Source of the DNA: Lentimicrobium sp. L6
GTDB taxonomy: Bacteria; Bacteroidota; Bacteroidia; Bacteroidales; UBA12170
Length of the DNA stretch: 42,410 bases
Reading direction: 5' to 3'
NCBI RefSeq assembly: GCF_013166655.1
Contig: NZ_JABKCA010000053.1
Span: 1 to 42,410 of the forward strand
The position numbers were made by a program, and so were the translations under genes. The notes under the pieces are model-generated. The model worked only from the letters and a program-made list of their open reading frames with translations, did no database searches and was not told where the DNA came from. This document shows, piece by piece, positions 16,378 to 24,586 of the stretch; positions within the stretch are counted from its first letter, which is position 1; each line of letters begins with the position of its first letter.

Positions 16378-17283
16378 CTAATTATTTTTACTCAATTCTT
16401 GAATTTGGGCTGCAAAGTAAGTACTTTTTTCTGGATTTTTCAAAATTAATTTTTGATAAATTTCTAGGGCCTTAGTTATATTGCCTTGTTGCTTATGAAT
16501 CTGTGCCAGAGTCTCTGTCACGAAAAAATCATCTTCGTCAATTGTACTATCTACAGCATCTTTATATGGATCGTGGAAATCTTTTTTATTTGGTCGAGTG
16601 ATGCTTGGTTGAGCTTCAATAAAACGATCAATGAGCTGAGCTTTTAAAATATTTGTCTGGGTAGGCTCCACTGTTTCGCTTTTTCCTTCTTGTACATCTC
16701 TCTTTTCTGCTTCTATTTCTGCCAACCTTTTCCTAACTAATTTTAATAGTTCGGCTTTGGACTTGCTGGCTTGTTTTTTCTTCTTTTCCTCTGCAAGATC
16801 TATTTGACTTTCTTCGGACACATATAATTGTTGAACTTTTTGGGTTTTTTCTGGAGGAGTCTGTATAATTAGCTTTGGCGTTTTTATTTGAGAGACCTCC
16901 CCTGAGATCTCCTCTGATTCTAGCTCTTTCTCTGGGCTATAGTCTTCCTTTTCTTCTACGGTTTCATCTGATGGCTTGGAGATATGAACTCTAGCTTTTG
17001 TATGAATAGGTTCTGTTTCTATTTCTGGAGGATTCATATCCTCTTCTTGAATCATAAAATCTATCCAATACTTTAGTTTTCTTCTGTCTGAAGCATGAAA
17101 AGCAGCTTTGTGTAGATGTTTCTGATACCTAAAATCGTCTAAAATCAGCAAATTCAAAGCAAATAGAATTCTGAAATTCTCCACATATGGATAACTGGAA
17201 ATTAATTTCTCCAAATCCTTTAAACTATCTTCTGATAATAGTTTGGGGTTATCCAGTAAACGATAATAGTGTGCTTTGTTCAT
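16378..17283 (-). CDS. TPR-containing protein of the LptE-SecG operon
   Basis: This 301-residue protein has no signal peptide. Residues 1-70 are helical. About 80-225 is a charged, Glu/Lys-rich low-complexity linker, likely disordered or coiled coil. A tetratricopeptide-like unit occupies about 253-295 (ETLAQIHKQQGNITKALEIYQ). It lies 1 base after lptE and 14 bases before secG, so co-expression with envelope-assembly genes is clear. Orthologues appear at this position in many Bacteroidota but have no established function that I know of. A scaffolding role is inference. Confidence 0.85.
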   Translation of the reverse strand: MNKAHYYRLLDNPKLLSEDSLKDLEKLISSYPYVENFRILFALNLLILDDFRYQKHLHKAAFHASDRRKLKYWIDFMIQEEDMNPPEIETEPIHTKARVHISKPSDETVEEKEDYSPEKELESEEISGEVSQIKTPKLIIQTPPEKTQKVQQLYVSEESQIDLAEEKKKKQASKSKAELLKLVRKRLAEIEAEKRDVQEGKSETVEPTQTNILKAQLIDRFIEAQPSITRPNKKDFHDPYKDAVDSTIDEDDFFVTETLAQIHKQQGNITKALEIYQKLILKNPEKSTYFAAQIQELSKNN

Positions 17284-17284
17284 A

Positions 17285-17812
17285 TTACCAATTTACAACG
17301 GCTTTATTAAAAATATCATCTACCAACATTTCATTAATGATTTCTATTTGTGCATCCTGAACAGAATTTAAATCCTGAGAGGATGGGTAGTCATTATATC
17401 TGCTGAAAGTGGTTTCGTAGTTTTTATCAGGCTCAATCAGGTTGGTGAATTTTATCTTTACCGAAATATTGAGCCTGTTTAAAGCCGCTTGCTCATTACT
17501 TGTTACCGCTTGCGGAGAAGTGGAATAGTCTGTTATAAAGCCTTCTATTTGCAGGTCGCCATTATTTCTAACTAATACTAAGCTTGTTTGACTCGAAAAG
17601 CGATCCTTAATTTCTGTTGTTAAAGATTCGCTTAAGGTTGGAACAACAAAGCTGGCTTGATTGTCGATATATTGAATGCTAATGGTTTTTGCTTCTGGTG
17701 GAATCGAAGCTCCAGTAAAACTATAACTCACACATGATGAGATTCCCACCATCAATGTAAATAACAAAACTATAACACTAGTTTTCCCTATGATTTTTTT
17801 GGTCATTGTCAT
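17285..17812 (-). CDS. lptE: LptE-family LPS-assembly lipoprotein
   Basis: The 175 residues include a signal peptide and a lipobox ending at Cys27 (GISSC). The following SYSFTGASIPPEAKTISI is the hallmark of the Bacteroidota LptE family. In the known system LptE is an outer-membrane lipoprotein that plugs and helps assemble LptD for LPS export. Its start overlaps the stop of the sigma-54 activator gene by 4 bases, so translation is coupled. Sequence similarity to proteobacterial LptE is low; the family call rests on the N-terminal pattern and the operon. Confidence 0.88.
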   Translation of the reverse strand: MTMTKKIIGKTSVIVLLFTLMVGISSCVSYSFTGASIPPEAKTISIQYIDNQASFVVPTLSESLTTEIKDRFSSQTSLVLVRNNGDLQIEGFITDYSTSPQAVTSNEQAALNRLNISVKIKFTNLIEPDKNYETTFSRYNDYPSSQDLNSVQDAQIEIINEMLVDDIFNKAVVNW

Positions 17813-19056
17813 GAGTTAATGTCGTATTCTTTTATTTTTCTGTATAAAGTACGCTCACTGATTCCCAAATCATGAGCGGCATTTTTTCTTTTCCCATGGT
17901 GTTTCGACAAGGCTCTTCTAATAAGATCTTCCTCTTTTTTCTGAATAGACAGTGATTCTTCTATAACCTCAGCCTTTTGATCTAAAGTTTCAAATACTTG
18001 TTCGTGAAGATCTTCTTGGTAGGATCTAGAATCTTTACTATTAGATTCGTCACGCTGTGGGCTAAGAATGATATTATAATCCTGATCTATCTTTTTAAGA
18101 AGCTGATTACTTTCTTCCTTTGAAATAGAATTGCCACCTTGAATAATCTCTACCATTGTCTTTTTTAATTCTGAGATGTCCTTTTTCATATCAAAAAGCA
18201 CCTTGTAAAGTAGATCTCTTTCCGATAATTTTTCATCTTCTTTCTTAGAATAGAGCACGGGTAATTCCTTGGAGTAAGACTGAGGGAGATATTTGGTAAT
18301 GGTCATGGCATCAACTAGCCTATCCGTTTCGATGGTACTGATTTGTTCAGTAACATTTTTTAATTGACGAATATTTCCTTCCCAGCGGTATTTTTTCAAT
18401 AATTCTTGTGCATCTTCATTTAGACGAACTATTGGCATTCTGTATTTTTCAGAAAAGTCGGAAGAGAATTTTCTAAATAACAGATAGATGTCGTCTTTAC
18501 GCTCTCTTAAACTTGGAACTGCTATGGGGACCGAATTTAGTCGATAGAATAAGTCTTGACGGAACTTCCCATTACTGATGGCTTTTGGAATATCCACATT
18601 TGTTGCTGCAATTACTCTCACATTGGTTTTGTGCACTTTACTGCTTCCCACCTTCATAAACTCCCCGGTTTCTAAAACTCTTAACAAGCGAACCTGAGTG
18701 GAAACAGGCAGTTCTGCCACTTCGTCAAGGAAAATGGTTCCTCCATCAGCTACTTCGAAATATCCTTTTCTGGAATCACTAGCTCCAGTAAAGGCGCCTT
18801 TTTCGTGGCCAAATAGCTCGCTGTCTATGGTTCCTTCGGGAATAGCTCCGCAGTTGACGGCAATATAATGACCATGTTTGCGTGAACTCAATTGGTGAAT
18901 GATTTTTGGAAAGACTTCTTTTCCTACTCCGCTTTCTCCTGTGATGAGCACGGATAAATCGGTTGGGGCTACTTGTGAAGCAATATTAATCGCCCTGTCA
19001 AGAAGAGGGGATGTTCCGATGATACCAAATCTTTGTTTGATGGTTTGTAACTCCAT
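17809..19056 (-). CDS. Sigma-54-dependent transcriptional activator without a receiver domain
   Basis: This 415-residue regulator begins directly with the AAA+ domain. Walker A is GESGVGKE (40-47), the sigma-54-contacting loop is GAFTGA (87-92), Walker B is GGTIFLDE (105-112) and the arginine-finger region is FRQDLFYRLN (165-174). Residues 250-370 form a charged linker. A Fis-type helix-turn-helix ends the protein (about 374-415, with KNAAHDLGISERTLYRKIKEY). It has no N-terminal receiver, PAS or GAF domain, so its activity is probably set by its level, a partner protein or the linker. It heads the operon with lptE, the TPR protein and secG. I found no -24/-12 sigma-54 site nearby, so its targets are likely elsewhere. 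Confidence 0.93.
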   Translation of the reverse strand: MELQTIKQRFGIIGTSPLLDRAINIASQVAPTDLSVLITGESGVGKEVFPKIIHQLSSRKHGHYIAVNCGAIPEGTIDSELFGHEKGAFTGASDSRKGYFEVADGGTIFLDEVAELPVSTQVRLLRVLETGEFMKVGSSKVHKTNVRVIAATNVDIPKAISNGKFRQDLFYRLNSVPIAVPSLRERKDDIYLLFRKFSSDFSEKYRMPIVRLNEDAQELLKKYRWEGNIRQLKNVTEQISTIETDRLVDAMTITKYLPQSYSKELPVLYSKKEDEKLSERDLLYKVLFDMKKDISELKKTMVEIIQGGNSISKEESNQLLKKIDQDYNIILSPQRDESNSKDSRSYQEDLHEQVFETLDQKAEVIEESLSIQKKEEDLIRRALSKHHGKRKNAAHDLGISERTLYRKIKEYDINS

Positions 19057-19231
19057 AGTATATATGAGGTGTTTGTTTTTGTAGAATCAATAAAAGTACA
19101 AATTAACAGAAAACTGACAAAATTTCAGGTATTTTAATTAAAAATGATTCCAATGTTATTTTAAGAAATGTTAAATTTTAAATTTTCTTTATTTTTTTTC
19201 AAAAAAAGTAGTGCTGAGTGGATAATTGTCT

Positions 19232-19239
19232 TATATTTG
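19232..19239 (+). promoter_or_regulatory. Promoter -7 box (TATATTTG) of a short transcript
   Basis: An exact TAnnTTTG match is preceded by an A/T-rich T-tract/A-tract block like those upstream of stable-RNA genes in this phylum. No coding gene starts downstream on this strand; a terminator follows about 40 bases later. Confidence 0.6.
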
Positions 19240-19245
19240 CCTCGA

Positions 19246-19307
19246 TGCGTTAATTTTAAGTGGGAATAATAATTTGGCCTCCAATCGTTCTGATTGGAGG
19301 TTTTTTT
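19246..19307 (+). ncRNA. Candidate small RNA (~60 nt)
   Basis: It starts just after the -7 box and ends at a strong hairpin, CCTCCAATC (19278-19286) / GATTGGAGG (19292-19300), followed by T7. The T-run overlaps the stop codon of the oppositely oriented recR, so it is antisense only to the very end of recR. Only a three-codon frame (ATG CGT TAA) is seen inside. The exact 5' end is estimated. Confidence 0.5.
19278..19307 (+). terminator. Terminator of the candidate small RNA
   Basis: A perfect 9-bp stem with a 5-nt loop is followed by seven T on the plus strand. The opposite orientation lacks a T-run, so it does not serve recR. Confidence 0.8.
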
Positions 19308-19920
19308 ATACCCCTGTGTAAGGTAGCCTTTGAATGATGGATCTTCCTAATGTAACCTCATCGGCGAACTCTATTTCATCACCAATAGCAACACCTCTAG
19401 CCAATGAACTCACTTTTGTTTTGCTTTCTTTAAGTTGCTTAAAAATGTAAAAATTGGTCGTGTCTCCTTCAACTGTCGCTGCTAAAGCAAAAATAACTTC
19501 CTCAATATTTTCTTCTTTAATTCGTGTTAAAAATGATCGGATTTCGAGGTCGGAAGGCGAAATTCCGTCCATTGGGCTTATTAATCCACCCAAAACATGG
19601 TATAATCCGGTAAATTGTCCGGTGTTTTCTATAGCCAAAACATCTCTTATGTCTTCTACAATACAAACTATTGAGGGGTCTCTTTTGGGATTAGAACAGA
19701 TATTGCAAATTTCTTTTTCGGAAATATTATGACATTTATTGCAAAATCGCATCTCTTCACGCATTTTAATTAAACTTTCGCCGAGTCGCTTAACATGAGT
19801 TTTTTCTTGTTTTAAAAGATGTAGTGCCAGACGCATGGCGCTTCTCTTTCCTACGCCAGGTAGTTTGGAAAGTTCGTTTACGGCGTCTTCTAATAGATAT
19901 GATGAGAAATGAAAATCCAT
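19306..19920 (-). CDS. recR: Recombination protein RecR
   Basis: This 204-residue RecFOR-pathway protein helps load RecA at gaps. It shows the helix-hairpin-helix region (KLPGVGKRSA, 19-28), a four-Cys zinc finger (Cys60, Cys63, Cys72, Cys75) and a Toprim domain beginning at CIVEDIRDVLAIE and running through GLYHVLGGLISPMDG. The length and all motifs are normal. A possible minus-strand -7 box (TATTTTTG) lies at 20027-20034. Confidence 0.96.
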   Translation of the reverse strand: MDFHFSSYLLEDAVNELSKLPGVGKRSAMRLALHLLKQEKTHVKRLGESLIKMREEMRFCNKCHNISEKEICNICSNPKRDPSIVCIVEDIRDVLAIENTGQFTGLYHVLGGLISPMDGISPSDLEIRSFLTRIKEENIEEVIFALAATVEGDTTNFYIFKQLKESKTKVSSLARGVAIGDEIEFADEVTLGRSIIQRLPYTGV

Positions 19921-19999
19921 TTTTATCGTTATATATGAAGTTTGAAAGGGAGGGAATTAGAGAATTCCTGAGAATGGTCTCTAATAGCTATCCTTTTTG

Positions 20000-20007
20000 T
20001 AACTTTG
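20000..20007 (+). promoter_or_regulatory. Promoter -7 box (TAACTTTG)
   Basis: An exact TAnnTTTG match lies 35 bases before the start of the MORN-type repeat protein gene. Confidence 0.5.
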
Positions 20008-20042
20008 TTAATTGAAAAATTAAATGCAAAAATAAGAAAAGC

Positions 20043-20828
20043 ATGCAAGTGAAACTTCTGAAATACATATTCTTTGGATTTATCCTAATAATGGGAAATC
20101 AGGTTCTCTTTTCTCAACAAAACCAGATCGATGAGATGGGAAGAAAGCAAGGAAAATGGGTAAAGTATAAAGATGGTGTTAAGTTTTATGAGGGGCAGTT
20201 TGAGGATGATCAACCTTTGGGTGAATTTCTACGCTATTATAAAAGTGGAAGATTGCAATCCAAGTCTTTGTATTCCCAAAATGGGTCTCATTGTTTGGTA
20301 GAGATGTTTTATGATGATAGAAAAAAGACTCCAAAAGCTAAAGGTTTATATATTGATCAAGTTAAGGACAGTTTGTGGCTTTTGTATAATAGCGATGGTG
20401 TATTGGTAAATGAGGAATACTATACAAAAGGGCAAGGGAATGGACTTTGGAAACTATATAATTATGTAGGAGCCCTTATGAAAGAAACCTCTTATGTGAA
20501 TGGAAAAATTCATGGGGAACAAATTGAATATTTTGAGGAGGGTACTTTACAAAGAAAGATGACTTTTACTGAGGATGTACTCCATGGTGTCTTTGAAGTG
20601 TACTACCCTGAGAATAAAATACGTGTGGCAGGTGTATTTAAAGAAGGTATGCAAATAGGAGAATGGACATATTACGATGTGGATGGTTCCGTCTTATATA
20701 TTGAGTACTACGAGGACGGTTCACTTATAAAGAGGTTGGATTCTGATGGAAAGCCAGTGGAAGTTGTACAAGTGATAGATACTATTGATATGGGTGTCAC
20801 TCCTGAGGAATTGATGGAGATGAAGTAA
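20043..20828 (+). CDS. Secreted MORN-2/YwqK-type repeat protein
   Basis: The 261 residues begin with a signal peptide (hydrophobic 8-22, likely cut after FSQ at 23-25). At least six imperfect repeats follow of the form G-x-W-x-x-Y-x-x-G-x-L-x-x-E-x-x-Y (for example GKWVKYKDGVKFYEG, GLWKLYNYVGALMKE, GEWTYYDVDGSVLYIE). These are MORN_2 repeats, which form extended beta-hairpin sheets. The family is labelled after Bacillus YwqK ('antitoxin') in databases, but there is no toxin neighbour and the protein is exported, so that label is not informative here. The function is unknown; a cell-envelope or binding role is possible. Confidence 0.88.
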   Translation: MQVKLLKYIFFGFILIMGNQVLFSQQNQIDEMGRKQGKWVKYKDGVKFYEGQFEDDQPLGEFLRYYKSGRLQSKSLYSQNGSHCLVEMFYDDRKKTPKAKGLYIDQVKDSLWLLYNSDGVLVNEEYYTKGQGNGLWKLYNYVGALMKETSYVNGKIHGEQIEYFEEGTLQRKMTFTEDVLHGVFEVYYPENKIRVAGVFKEGMQIGEWTYYDVDGSVLYIEYYEDGSLIKRLDSDGKPVEVVQVIDTIDMGVTPEELMEMK

Positions 20829-20857
20829 GCTTCATTGTTATTAACAATGAATGCTTA
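20826..20857. repeat. Inverted repeat after the MORN-type gene
   Basis: TTCATTGTTA (20831-20840) and TAACAATGAA (20842-20851) are perfect inverted arms around one T. The outer TAAGC/GCTTA extends the stem past a bulge. No T-run follows, so it is a weak terminator candidate or an mRNA 3'-end structure. Confidence 0.5.
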
Positions 20858-21296
20858 AAACTGGTTTTGTTGACTGGGCAAGCATATCTTGAATACTTTG
20901 TGACCTTTTGGTGATTCTTTGTGATCCAGTTATACAGAGTCCACAAAGTACACTCAATGGTACTCAAAAATAGAAGAACAGTTACTAATCAGTAAGAAAT
21001 ATCAGTAAAATTGTTAGATTAAACAATTATACAACAGCGCGTCAAAATGAGAAATAGCCGATCGATATTCTAAAATTGGTTGATTTTTTTTGGCTCCCCA
21101 AGAGGAAGGACTATACAAAAAAATCATTTCTTATTGGCATTATAGTAATTTGATATTAGACTGATTACTTACGAAATACATATTAGAAAAGTAAAACACA
21201 TATTTTTATTTGACAGTAAATCAGCAGATTGAAAGATTAAAGCAATGTGAAGGTTTGCCCTAGGTTTGTCGATTGAAAACGTAATAGGGAGTTGAT
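20858..21296. other. Non-coding gap with a degenerate CTTTGTG repeat
   Basis: No convincing gene is present. A decayed phased repeat (CTTTGTG at 20896-20902 and 20917-20923, with a variant CTTTTGGTG between them) is the only structure I recognise. The rest is AT-rich with many stops. Confidence 0.6.
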
Positions 21297-22301
21297 TTAA
21301 AACTCCTCATTCAACAACCAGGCACTTTTGTTTTTGTTGGCTTGGAACCATTTAAGTTGCTCTACTGCTTTTTTACGATTGCTAAAATTTGCAGCGCTAA
21401 TTCTGTATAGACCATTTTTATTTTGTCCGGCAATATAAGCTTCAAAACCTTCTGTTTCTAGTTCAGATAAAAGCTTATCCGCAAATTTCTTTTCGCCAAA
21501 TGCACCGCAGATGATATGGAAAGATCCTTTAATGTTTTGGGTCTGCTCGTTAACTATCATTTCGGGTTCAGCTAGCACTGCTTCTTCGATGATTTTAATC
21601 GCTACGCGTTCTTTAGAAATGTCAGCAGTATTATCTTGTTTGGCCTCCTCCGTTTTTGTTTCTGAATCAGCAGGAACTGAGCTATCAGTTTCGATACTTA
21701 TGATACTCGCTGATTGTTGAAAGTAATTTCCAATGGGTTCTTTAATGAACCATGCTAAAACACTCAGTATCATCAAAGGAAGAGCGATGGCTGCAATGCG
21801 CCTAATAATAGGAGCGCTGTTCTTAATTTTCTTTTTGGCTTCGGGATGCAGTGTAATAACAGGCTGGTGATTTCTATTTCTTAAAATAGGTTGAGCCATT
21901 ATATCAGGCAAGCCAAAATAAGAATCATCGTAATTCACACTTAAATCAGGAGAAAATTCAATATGACCATTTCGGTTCATGGATAGAAGACCTAAGTTTT
22001 CAAAAGAAATCTTTCCTCCATCTTGAATCTCGGTTTGGCAAAAATCAGCGAAAGTTTCAATTAATTGTAGCGCTTCCTTATAATTATATTGGTTTTTCTT
22101 AACTAAACTATGTGCCAAGAAACCATCGTTGTCATTAATTTTAGAATTGAATGCAATATGACGGCCTGGAGGAGTCACTTTATAAGAAATAGCGTGTACT
22201 TTAGAAGAGTAGGAGTTGGTTAGAAAAGCACCCAAACCTGGGATAATCACCATTTCATTCTCTCTAACTAAATTGCCAATATGTGCAGCTAAATCCATCA
22301 T
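21297..22301 (-). CDS. HU-CCDC81 and SPOR domain membrane protein
   Basis: This 334-residue protein has the Bacteroidota-specific layout. Two HU/CCDC81-like units come first (about 1-50, with NEMVIIPGLGAFLTN, and 55-125, with GKISFENLGLL). A transmembrane helix follows (168-186). A linker leads to a C-terminal SPOR domain (about 260-334) beginning HIICGAF and ending in an aromatic/charged tail. SPOR domains bind denuded peptidoglycan glycan strands and target septa. The N-terminal half would lie in the cytoplasm and may bind DNA or protein, so this could link nucleoid and division site (inference). It follows kdsB by 48 bases and is likely in the same operon. Confidence 0.9.
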   Translation of the reverse strand: MMDLAAHIGNLVRENEMVIIPGLGAFLTNSYSSKVHAISYKVTPPGRHIAFNSKINDNDGFLAHSLVKKNQYNYKEALQLIETFADFCQTEIQDGGKISFENLGLLSMNRNGHIEFSPDLSVNYDDSYFGLPDIMAQPILRNRNHQPVITLHPEAKKKIKNSAPIIRRIAAIALPLMILSVLAWFIKEPIGNYFQQSASIISIETDSSVPADSETKTEEAKQDNTADISKERVAIKIIEEAVLAEPEMIVNEQTQNIKGSFHIICGAFGEKKFADKLLSELETEGFEAYIAGQNKNGLYRISAANFSNRKKAVEQLKWFQANKNKSAWLLNEEF

Positions 22302-22349
22302 TCACTTATACTAATAATTTCACAAAAATACAATCTATAATATTGGAAA

Positions 22350-23087
22350 TCAAGACTTGTTTGTAAGTTTTGATAAATCCTCAGGCGTATCAACAGATAG
22401 GCCTTCAATATCGGTGAGGTTCATAGAGATTTCATATCCTGCCGAAAGCCATCTAAGTTGCTCTAGTGATTCTGCAATTTCTAAAGGAGCTTGTGGAAGT
22501 TTGCAAATTTCTTTTAATGTCTCCGTCCTATAAGCGTATAATCCAATGTGCTTATAAAATTCGTAAAAATCTAGATATTCCTCTTTTTCAACACCTCTTA
22601 AAAATGGAATCGCAGCTCTGCTAAAATATAGCGCTTTCTGATTCTCACCAATGACCACTTTAACGGAATTGGCGTTGAAAAGTTCCCCAATATCCTCAAT
22701 TTTTTTAGCTAATGAACTTATTTGTGTTTCGCGATTGGCAAAGCTTTCCGTAACTTTCTCTATCTGAGATGGCTCAATATAAGGTTCGTCACCTTGAATA
22801 TTTACCACTACATCAAAATTATCTTCTTGGTGACTCAAAACTTCATTACAACGGTCGGTTCCGCTCTGATGGTTTTCTGCAGTCATCATGACCTCCCCTC
22901 CCCATGATTTAACATGCTCGAAGATTCTTTGATCGTCAGTAGCAACGATAACTTTGTTCAGGGCTTTACAGCTTGCAGCTTGCTCGTAGACTCTCCTAAT
23001 CATCGATTTGCCATAGATTAAGGCTAATGGTTTTCCAGGAAATCGTGTACTGGCATAGCGAGCAGGAATAACACCTAGTATCTTCAT
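22350..23087 (-). CDS. kdsB: 3-deoxy-manno-octulosonate cytidylyltransferase (CMP-KDO synthetase)
   Basis: The enzyme activates KDO with CTP for addition to lipid A. The 245-residue length is typical. The N-terminal nucleotide-binding motif is IPARYASTRFPGKPL (7-21), with IVATDDQRI, the metal-binding region VVNIQGDEPYI and a GLYAYRTETL segment later. It lies 3 bases after the deoxynucleoside kinase gene. With lptE in this window, it shows the organism makes KDO-containing LPS. Confidence 0.96.
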   Translation of the reverse strand: MKILGVIPARYASTRFPGKPLALIYGKSMIRRVYEQAASCKALNKVIVATDDQRIFEHVKSWGGEVMMTAENHQSGTDRCNEVLSHQEDNFDVVVNIQGDEPYIEPSQIEKVTESFANRETQISSLAKKIEDIGELFNANSVKVVIGENQKALYFSRAAIPFLRGVEKEEYLDFYEFYKHIGLYAYRTETLKEICKLPQAPLEIAESLEQLRWLSAGYEISMNLTDIEGLSVDTPEDLSKLTNKS

Positions 23088-23090
23088 GAT

Positions 23091-23705
23091 CTAGAATAAA
23101 CCGTGAATTTCACCACTAATCTTTTCGATGATCATCCCTAAATCTTCAGGATTATTAGCGAAGTCGATATTATCAACATCAATGATTAATAATTTACCGT
23201 GGGTATAATTAGTAATCCATTCTTCGTAACGCTCGTTAAGCTTCTTGAGGTAATCAATACGAATAGACTCCTCGTAATCTCTTCCTCTAGAAGCAATTTG
23301 GCTCACCAAAGTAGATACACTGGCCCTTAAATAAATCAATAGATCTGGTGCTTCAATAAATGAACTCATCAACTCGAATAATGAAATGTAATTATCAAAA
23401 TCACGAGTGGTCATCAGATTCATTTGATGTAAGTTGGGAGCAAATATATAAGCATCCTCATAAATGGTTCTATCTTGAATGATAGTTTTGTTACTTTCTC
23501 TTATTTCAACCACCTGACGGAATCTACTATTTAAGAAGTACACCTGAAGATTGAAAGACCAACGTTTCATATCGTCATAAAAACTATCCAAATATGGATT
23601 GTCGTCAACGCTTTCATAATAAGGTTTCCACTTCATCTGCTTGGCCAACAATCTGGTGAGTGTTGTTTTTCCTGAACCAATATTTCCTGCAATAGCTAAG
23701 TGCAT
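23091..23705 (-). CDS. Deoxynucleoside kinase (dNK/deoxyadenosine kinase type)
   Basis: The protein phosphorylates deoxynucleosides for dNTP salvage. I chose the ATG at 23703-23705 because the protein then begins MHLAIAGNIGSGKTTL, the usual start with the P-loop at residues 7-14, giving 204 residues. A frame extending to 23816 would add 37 unrelated residues overlapping the neighbour. Other motifs: ESVDDNPYL (substrate/base), DRTIYEDAYIFA (the DR motif) and the lid SRGRDYEESI. It sits between the propeller-like gene and kdsB in one operon. Confidence 0.92.
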   Translation of the reverse strand: MHLAIAGNIGSGKTTLTRLLAKQMKWKPYYESVDDNPYLDSFYDDMKRWSFNLQVYFLNSRFRQVVEIRESNKTIIQDRTIYEDAYIFAPNLHQMNLMTTRDFDNYISLFELMSSFIEAPDLLIYLRASVSTLVSQIASRGRDYEESIRIDYLKKLNERYEEWITNYTHGKLLIIDVDNIDFANNPEDLGMIIEKISGEIHGLF

Positions 23706-23722
23706 CGTCTTGTATTTTAGTT

Positions 23723-24586
23723 TTACTTTATGTTCTTTTCCATGGAATATATCAATACTCCTTTTGATGTGAGAAAGTTGATTCTTGCTGGACTTGTATT
23801 CATATTTAGTGACCAATCAATAAATTCTAAAACTGGAAGTGGATGATATGTTTCTTCTCCAGTGATTAGATTATGAGTGATAAAGAAGCTGTTGCTGGTA
23901 TAAAACAACATATCTTTGAAAACCTGAATTTTTTTCAATCCAAACAATGCTAATTTCCTTACAAATCTACCATTTTCATCGAAAATATAAACCCCAGTTG
24001 ATGGATTGTTAATAAAAAGTCTGTTGGCTTCCGTCATCATGAAATTGGGTTGGGGTTCCAAATCCATTAATTCATCTAATGCATCACCTCTGAAATCAAT
24101 TCTATTTTCTTGATCCAATAATACAATTTCGGAAGTGTTGGCATCATAAACCCAATAGGCATCGTTGTATTCGTCGAGACATGCCAGTGAAGAAAACCCC
24201 AAATTGTTTATACTTAAATCTATGGGTTGAGGATTTCTGTTTAGGTTGTAAAAGCTGAGTGACCCTGCGTTGGCCAAATCCTGATTTAGGAAAAGAATAT
24301 AGGAGTATGTCTTATAATATAGTAATATCCTGCGAGGGTCTTTGGCGTCAATGCATTTGATTTTCCCTGGAAACAAGGGGTGGTAATTGGCGATGAAGTT
24401 TCCTGAGAAGTCCAGTTTGGTGAGGTTACCTTTGGCAGCAATCAATAGATTCCCTCTATCATCACAGCTTATTTTGTTACCAGTGTATTGTGCTGATTTC
24501 GCTTGTTCGAAATGATAATATTGTCCAAAAGCAATATTTTGGAGGAGGAAAAGTAATACAATGCCAGTGTTAATAATTTTATTCAT
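23723..24586 (-). CDS. Secreted hypothetical protein, propeller-like
   Basis: The 287 residues include a signal peptide (1-21, ending AFGQ). The rest is rich in short beta-strand repeats with loops such as DDRGNLLIAAKGNLTKLDFSG and FDENGRFVRKLALFG, resembling NHL/six-bladed propeller blades, although I cannot count blades reliably. Its start overlaps the GH3 stop by 8 bases and its stop is 17 bases from the kinase start, so it is firmly in this operon. Similar genes sit beside GH3 and kinase genes in other Bacteroidota. The function is unknown. Confidence 0.8.
   Translation of the reverse strand: MNKIINTGIVLLFLLQNIAFGQYYHFEQAKSAQYTGNKISCDDRGNLLIAAKGNLTKLDFSGNFIANYHPLFPGKIKCIDAKDPRRILLYYKTYSYILFLNQDLANAGSLSFYNLNRNPQPIDLSINNLGFSSLACLDEYNDAYWVYDANTSEIVLLDQENRIDFRGDALDELMDLEPQPNFMMTEANRLFINNPSTGVYIFDENGRFVRKLALFGLKKIQVFKDMLFYTSNSFFITHNLITGEETYHPLPVLEFIDWSLNMNTSPARINFLTSKGVLIYSMEKNIK

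Noticed and set aside
17809-19240. Sigma-54 -24/-12 promoter near the activator gene
   Set aside because: No TGGCAC-N5-TTGC-like site was found in the upstream gap.
20043-20828. Toxin-antitoxin antitoxin (YwqK label)
   Set aside because: Exported MORN-type protein with no toxin neighbour; the label derives from one family member.
23706-23816. Longer N-terminus for the deoxynucleoside kinase
   Set aside because: The extension overlaps the upstream gene in another frame and lacks kinase similarity; the ATG at 23703-23705 gives the standard start.
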